Shown: in pieces, positions 58,797 through 64,000 of the stretch
Layout: the number at the start of each line of letters is the position of its first letter
Position numbering within the stretch: position 1 is the first letter of the stretch
From: Immersiella caudata
Lineage: Eukaryota; Ascomycota; Sordariomycetes; Sordariales; Lasiosphaeriaceae
NCBI GenBank assembly: GCA_030512335.1
Contig: JAULSU010000002.1
Location: forward strand, 3,658,001-3,722,000
Direction of reading: 5' to 3'
Length of the DNA stretch: 64,000 nt
The notes under the pieces: model-generated
The model's input: only the letters and a program-made list of their open reading frames with translations
What the model was told of the DNA's origin: nothing
Databases searched by the model: none
Made by a program: the position numbers and the translations under genes

Positions 58797-59970
58797 CGGT
58801 AGGCAAGCGGGGGTCCCACTCTTGACATTCCGGGAAACAATTTGCGCGACGTTTTGATGTGCTTCGCTACTTCTGTTTGGAGGCTTGATCCGGGATACGC
58901 TTCTATGAGATCGGTGTATGGGTGTGAATTCACGGGTCAGGTAACATTTTGAAGTTGCCTTGTTTCCTTCTTGCCTTGCCAGCACGACTCCAAGAACCCA
59001 TTTGATTTGATTACCTAGGTAGGTATTAGCAATGCGATGTGTGAAATATCCAGCCCTAGGAACACACTCATCCTCTCGTCACCATAACTAGCGCACGTAC
59101 TGCCTCTTCCTGGAGTTAATTCTCGAAGAAGGCTCAATCCTTCCGCTGTGGCGGCGGAAAGAGCGAACATTGCTACAGCGCCGCTCCTCCGCTCGCCTGC
59201 CCCGCCATCCATTGTCCGGGGGTGACTTGACAGGGGATAGGAAGGTGACAGCCGCGGAACTCGGGTGAAACACTGCAGGACCTCTGCTTTTGGTCGAGTC
59301 GCCCGCCCCATTTCTTACACTGTGCGCGTTTAATCTGCCCATGGGATCAATTTCTCTCGTTTTCGTTTGTGAGGTAAGACGACAGACAAGGTGATGACGG
59401 CAGCTGTGTTTGCTGCTGCAGCGGGCGCGCGGCGGCTCATGACAGCATCTTACATGAGGCAGACCGCCGCACGCCGCACGATATACATTACATGCGCGCT
59501 GCGTGGAATTTCCGCGCCTCGAAACCGCTGGACTTTCCGGAGTTGACTCCAGCTTCCGAGGCGAAATTGAGTTGAAGATTGATTCGGTACATACAGGTAC
59601 ATTCCTACCCTACATGACGACAGTAGTGTAGACAAACAAAAGCAGTAACTTTTTGTGGTATATCCCTAGAGCTGAACACCCAGTTTTTCGTCATCCCATC
59701 CGACCAGTGCCCTATACGCCTGCCTCTCCTCTGAGAGAGAGGAAAAAAGAGAAACAATCCACCAAAGAGCAGGCCGGCCATGAACAACGACGATATCTCT
59801 ATTAGATTCGAAGAGATTGCGAAGCAAAATGAGGACGCTCAACCGTGAAGCGGGCTAACCTCGCCACGCCCTTTTCATACATAACCCCAAAGCAAACCAA
59901 CAACCAACACGAGCCCATTTCAATCTCTCCCATATCAAGAACAGGACCCGTGCAGATAGATCATCTCAGG

Positions 59971-60004
59971 TTAGGCCAGGTCAGGCCAGGTCAGGCCAGG
60001 TCAG
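59971..60004. repeat. 10-bp tandem repeat in the TSC2 3' region
   Basis: Three and a half copies of T[C/T]AGGCCAGG, ending 9 bp before the complement of the TSC2 stop codon. It therefore lies in the predicted TSC2 3' UTR. Confidence 0.88.
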
Positions 60005-60012
60005 ATGGCCTC

Positions 60013-63000
60013 TCAGGTCCACTTGGAGAAATCCACCGACTCGACCAGCGCCTCCGCCCCATTCGGCATGATTTCCGTGTTCTCCGTTGTCGCTGTTGAA
60101 AGCATTGAAGACCGATGCGACTGCAAAGCCTGGTCCGCGCTACCACTAGTGAAGAACGTGGCTACCGACGAGCGCCGCAAGCTGCTGAAACTGTCCCGGA
60201 CACCGCTCACAGGGCGTGAGTTCTCAGGCTGCCCCTGACTAGCTGTGAGAGCCCCGCCCGCAACTGCACCTCCCAGTGAGCTAGGAGGCGGAGACGGCGT
60301 AGGATAGAGCTTGGGGCCGTAGCGTTCGCGCAGCCGGATGATCTCTTGGAGTCTGTTGCGCCACGGTGATATGTGCTCGCCGCCCTCTCTGTTGGCCCAG
60401 ACATGGGAGAAGACCGAGGCGTTGATTGCGAGGAGACGTATGAATCCCGGGAGTGCCTTGAGACTGACCAGCTTGGGCTCCGCCGCGGGGGATATCTCGG
60501 GGAAGCCAGGCTGACTCAGAACCTGAACCATGAAGAACGAGGGTGAAGGATTGCTCCCCTCCTGGCGTTGGCCCGACTCCTCCCTCGCTGAGATGAATGA
60601 GAGGCGCGGGGTCGGTGTGATGACGATGTACACGTAGTTGAACTGAGATGGGAACATGTCAAACCGGAACGGCAAACCTGAGTCATTGAAGACAATGTTC
60701 ACGTAGTCGTTTCCAATGTGCTTCTTCTTCTGCGTGCACCTAGGATCGTGTTCCAGGTTTGTTGGCATCTGCGTGATGACGTGGAACACTATCTCCGTAA
60801 CTCTGTCGCGCCAGCAGTACGTGTATTGACCGTCCGCATCCGACACTCTGTCCAAGCCTTGAGTGTTGAAGGGAGCACCCTTGAGCTTGGTCAACGACCC
60901 AAGGCCTCTCAAGAATTCGAGGTAGTCTGGCCCGCCGATAGTGTTGGCGAGAATCTCAACCTCGTCAGTTTGGCCTTCCCCAATGTAAATGACGCCAATC
61001 TTGTGTCCGTCGACGGTAGGGTTGCGATCAAACATACGGATGGCTCGATCGATGGCATCATCCTCCGGTAGCGGAATAGGCCGAGTTGCCGGGTCGTGAA
61101 GTTGAGGGTGCGGCGCAAGAAGCTGCATCAGCAAGTGACTCGGGAAGATTGTTGTGCCTTGCTGGAAACGGCCCTCCCACGCAGCCAAGTCCGCTGCCTG
61201 GGGTGCTTCGTAGGCAACAGGAGGCGGAAATTCAACACGGATTGCGAAAGATGACGTGCCAGAAGGGTACCTTCTCGTGATCTCTGCCCAACCGGTTTCC
61301 TTGGCCTGCCGGATAGTCAAAATGCTGTTACCAATAATCCACCGCTTGTGCTGCATCTCTCCGAAGAATTGCGGCTTGAAAAGGGGATCCTCTGCAGAGT
61401 CGATTGCGTCTGAGAACGCCACACGCTGCATGAAATCGAGTGTGATTTGCGCCTGCTCCTCATTATTGGCGCTTCCATCAACATCGATGAACAAGTTCCT
61501 AGCAATCCACTGGATATAGCCTGGACGGTCCGGCATCTTCACTGCCAGGAACCAGAACGTGATGACATGGTACGCAAGCGCATATACGTACTGGGGGAGA
61601 TCATCGTTTGCGTGTTGTTGCACTCCAGGGTCCATGTGGCTTGGAGCAGACACGCCGGGAGTGGGTGGCTCGCTCATATAGCTCCCGCGTGCGGAATGTT
61701 TTCTCTCCCGCACGTATTGTAGGTACCGAAAGCAGATGCCGAACACTATGCGATACTCGTCTTCGCGGAAGTTGGAGTATAGTGACGGTAGCCGACTAAG
61801 ACATGCCAGGAACTCCAAAATATGCATTGCCACGAAGGGTTGAGTGATGACCTGGGACATCTTCTGCAAGATTGTGACGAGAGACTTGCTGACAGACATG
61901 GGTAGCTCGTGGCAGCACACAGAAAAGGCGTGAATGCACGTCTTGGCAGTCTTGTCTGCGATTCCGTGCATGAAGGCCCTGACGATTTCGTCTTCGTCCA
62001 TCTTTTGGAAGTGGCGGTGGTAACTCATGATCATGATCAAAGAGTGGAACAGGCAGTTGCTGACGTCAGGACGGCGGAGTCCAGTAGCGCTTGGTGGTTC
62101 CTGAAAACTGTTCATCCGAATCATCTCACAAAAGACGCGCCTCACTTCTTGGATATGGGTCGTTGCGCCGTCGAATACCGGATGGTTGCTCAACTGCGCC
62201 GGGAAATGCACCAAGATGAAGCTGTAAACTTCCCAGTCGCATCCGTGGTGGAATAAGCTGAGCAGCGCGTCAAGCCAAGAACTCATCTCAAGGACGGCCT
62301 GCGTAACTTGGGACTCGTCATCGTTGCTCTTTTCTCTGAATGAAAGGACCTGTTGGCTCGGTATGCTCGGAGGACTTTCTGGCAGGGCGTCCGCATCCGG
62401 GACGGCCCAGAGACGCTGGCCCTGGTGAGGGGTCTGCTTGTGGTTGTGAGACGGTCTGGGAGGTGGTCCTCGGTCGCCTACTTGTCCCTGCGTGAAGGAG
62501 ATACCACGGGACGTGCGAGACCCTGATTGCTCAACCCTCGACAACCTTGCAGACTGCGCTGCATCTTCAGCCAACTTTCGGGCCAGAGAGGCTTCGGTGC
62601 GATAGAGAGTCCCCGCCAGACCCTCGTTCTCTACCAAAGTTGTGAGATAAACACGGTGCTCGGAGTCGGCCCGCAGACGAAACAGAAGCTTCATAGCAGT
62701 GAGGCGAGCGTCGACCTGGCAGGAGTTCGACCTGGCAATATGTACGAGTGCCGTAAACGCTTGCGTTGCCTTTGAGGCGTCCGTATTCATGCTTTTGATA
62801 AAAATTTGAACGTAACCTTTGGTGACCACGTTGGAAAGGCTCTGATTTGCGCAATAGACTCCTTGCTCTTGCGCTAGTCCTGGCTTCGCTGCAGTTGCGT
62901 TCGGTTGAGGAATCGTGGCCATCTCTCCCGAAACAACTTTCCTGAATGCATCCAGAATATCACTGAAGCGTTCAGGACCGGCCATATCCGCAACGCCAAC

Positions 63001-64000
63001 CAGAAAAGCCACCGTCTGCTGGAGAACCAGCGTCTCGCTTTCCTCGGACAGTCCCGAGAGCACACGCTGGATCAAGCCGATATCCTCCTCCTCTTCCACA
63101 AGATCCTGCAGCAGGGTAAGGAAGTTGTAAACCTCTGTCACAAGCTCGAGAGCCTGGAGGCGGGTGAGCGGAAGGCGACTTTTGTCGAGATAGAAACCTT
63201 CCAAAACTAGGCCCAGATTTTTCTTCCACTCCACATCGGATGGAAAGCAGCTGCGGTTCTCCTTGAAATGATCAATGACCAGAGTGGCCGCAGAGTCTGG
63301 GAGCGCTTGTTGCACTTCGGTTAGGAAGTTCATACACTCGTCTTTTTGCACAAAGTCGGTGCGTTTCTGCACGAGCATCCTCTCAACCTGGCCGACGAGA
63401 ATTCTCAGCTGGTATGCGACACTGTCTTCGTTTTCCGGGTCATCCTTTGCTGCCGTACGAGAGGAGTCCGGGTTGGTTGGGGGCGTACGAATAGTCTTCT
63501 CAGCACATGCGACAGCGACCGAGAAGAGGGGCGACCAATGTTCCTCGACCACAATTGGATTGATGTTCCCACGAGGATCCTCAAATAGGGAGTTGATGAG
63601 CTTCAAGCTCTCTATTGAGATCCGGGTATGTCCAATCTGAGAAACGATCGATAGCCCATCAACCAAGAGCGCCAAGGGGACCGCAGGGTAGCCCTTTTCG
63701 GTGGACTTGGAAAGGAGCTTCTTGAGAACGGAAAGCGCGCCACGCACTTCACGAACAGCATCCTTCTCTTTGCCCTCGCTGAGCGGTACTGGAATCCTCC
63801 GCAAGACGTCCAGCAAAATCCTGACGGTAGATTGACCATGGTGCGATCTGCAGATATTGCCTAGGACGTGCCAGGCATCCTTTTGCAGGGCGTGGACCAG
63901 GCAGTGAATGGAACTGAGAACTTGGATACATCCCCTGAGCTTATCTTTGGGAATCGTGCCAAACGTCACAAGAGCATCAATGACGTTGATACAAGACCTC
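60013..64000 (-). CDS. tsc2: Tuberin (TSC2) homolog with RapGAP domain, 5' end outside window
   Basis: GTPase-activating protein for Rheb that restrains TORC1 in response to nutrients. The open frame runs from the stop at 60013-60015 to the window edge (about 1,328 codons) without an intron; the start lies beyond 64000. The edge region reads CINVIDALVTFGTIPKDK, a known tuberin-type block. Helical repeats follow (FLDLAR-type bundles; SNCLFHSLIMIMSYHRHFQ, AMHILEFLACLSRLPSLYS). The RapGAP domain is near the C-terminus: GPDYLEFLRGLGSLTKLKGA, VTEIVFHVITQMPTNLEHD and KKHIGNDYVNIVFNDSG, whose Asn is the catalytic asparagine thumb. The C-terminal tail is Ser/Pro-rich. The first visible GTG (63969) is not the start. 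Confidence 0.94.
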   Translation of the reverse strand, partial: RSCINVIDALVTFGTIPKDKLRGCIQVLSSIHCLVHALQKDAWHVLGNICRSHHGQSTVRILLDVLRRIPVPLSEGKEKDAVREVRGALSVLKKLLSKSTEKGYPAVPLALLVDGLSIVSQIGHTRISIESLKLINSLFEDPRGNINPIVVEEHWSPLFSVAVACAEKTIRTPPTNPDSSRTAAKDDPENEDSVAYQLRILVGQVERMLVQKRTDFVQKDECMNFLTEVQQALPDSAATLVIDHFKENRSCFPSDVEWKKNLGLVLEGFYLDKSRLPLTRLQALELVTEVYNFLTLLQDLVEEEEDIGLIQRVLSGLSEESETLVLQQTVAFLVGVADMAGPERFSDILDAFRKVVSGEMATIPQPNATAAKPGLAQEQGVYCANQSLSNVVTKGYVQIFIKSMNTDASKATQAFTALVHIARSNSCQVDARLTAMKLLFRLRADSEHRVYLTTLVENEGLAGTLYRTEASLARKLAEDAAQSARLSRVEQSGSRTSRGISFTQGQVGDRGPPPRPSHNHKQTPHQGQRLWAVPDADALPESPPSIPSQQVLSFREKSNDDESQVTQAVLEMSSWLDALLSLFHHGCDWEVYSFILVHFPAQLSNHPVFDGATTHIQEVRRVFCEMIRMNSFQEPPSATGLRRPDVSNCLFHSLIMIMSYHRHFQKMDEDEIVRAFMHGIADKTAKTCIHAFSVCCHELPMSVSKSLVTILQKMSQVITQPFVAMHILEFLACLSRLPSLYSNFREDEYRIVFGICFRYLQYVRERKHSARGSYMSEPPTPGVSAPSHMDPGVQQHANDDLPQYVYALAYHVITFWFLAVKMPDRPGYIQWIARNLFIDVDGSANNEEQAQITLDFMQRVAFSDAIDSAEDPLFKPQFFGEMQHKRWIIGNSILTIRQAKETGWAEITRRYPSGTSSFAIRVEFPPPVAYEAPQAADLAAWEGRFQQGTTIFPSHLLMQLLAPHPQLHDPATRPIPLPEDDAIDRAIRMFDRNPTVDGHKIGVIYIGEGQTDEVEILANTIGGPDYLEFLRGLGSLTKLKGAPFNTQGLDRVSDADGQYTYCWRDRVTEIVFHVITQMPTNLEHDPRCTQKKKHIGNDYVNIVFNDSGLPFRFDMFPSQFNYVYIVITPTPRLSFISAREESGQRQEGSNPSPSFFMVQVLSQPGFPEISPAAEPKLVSLKALPGFIRLLAINASVFSHVWANREGGEHISPWRNRLQEIIRLRERYGPKLYPTPSPPPSSLGGAVAGGALTASQGQPENSRPVSGVRDSFSSLRRSSVATFFTSGSADQALQSHRSSMLSTATTENTEIMPNGAEALVESVDFSKWT

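Larger units (their letters stand above)
55994..60012. other. 4-kb gene-poor region between convergent genes
   Basis: Lies between the 3' ends of the GNAT gene and the TSC2 gene, so no promoter is required here, yet it is 4 kb long. No domain, exon chain or RNA gene is recognised; the longest ORF (56230..56814, plus) looks random. It contains a T-run at 58387-58399, a G14 run at 58755-58768, a duplicated 12-mer next to it, and a 10-bp tandem repeat at 59971-60004. Confidence 0.5.

Overview
The window is nuclear DNA of a filamentous ascomycete (Pezizomycotina), most likely a Sordariomycete. Four things point there. Genes are short and well spaced, and sit on both strands with no operons. They carry 46-90 nt introns (one of 151 nt) with GT[A/G]NGT donors, CTAAC/CTGAC-like branch points and YAG acceptors. 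There is an intron-containing tRNA-Asn. The gene set includes a SID1-type septation kinase, a GSK3 of 394 aa, a tuberin-type RapGAP and Smi1/Knr4. The species cannot be named from the sequence alone. I support 19 protein-coding genes (two cut by the window edges), one decayed transporter pseudogene and one tRNA. Exon coordinates were worked out by hand from reading frame, splice signals and family conservation.

Layout. 0-8 kb: 3' end of mitochondrial porin (+), a mitochondrial J-protein (-), a P-loop kinase of the YFH7/uridine-kinase type (-), a small TPR-like protein (+), a Ups2-type lipid-transfer protein (-) and methionine aminopeptidase 2 (-). 8.3-10.3 kb: an MFS transporter pseudogene with several frameshifts and stops (+), then tRNA-Asn(GTT). 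10.9-18.4 kb: Erv41 (+), nuclear cap-binding CBP80 (-) and GSK3 (-). 18.4-28.05 kb: 9.7 kb with no recognisable gene, lying upstream of GSK3. 28-38 kb: Vps68, Smi1/Knr4 and Sec8, all on the minus strand. 38.2-47.3 kb: Rai1/DXO (+), SID1-like kinase (-) and Cyk3 (+). 48.3-56 kb: Caf16-type ABC ATPase (+), CENP-I/Mis6 (-) and a protein that joins a GH3 C-terminal-like domain to a GNAT domain (+). 56-60 kb is gene-poor. 60-64 kb holds most of a tuberin/TSC2 homolog (-), cut at its 5' end.

Nearly everything is housekeeping: mitochondria (porin, J-protein, Ups2), secretion and polarity (Erv41, Sec8, Vps68), mRNA cap metabolism (CBP80, Rai1), septation (SID1, Cyk3), signalling (GSK3, TSC2, Smi1) and kinetochore (CENP-I). 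I see no biosynthetic cluster, intact transposon, CRISPR array or obvious new system. The most unusual items are the Rai1 gene, whose conserved frame requires an 8-nt exon and, most simply, a 1-nt exon; the GH3-C/GNAT protein without its usual hydrolase half; the decayed MFS gene; the divergent SID1/Cyk3 pair of cytokinesis genes; and the very long gene-free region 5' of GSK3.
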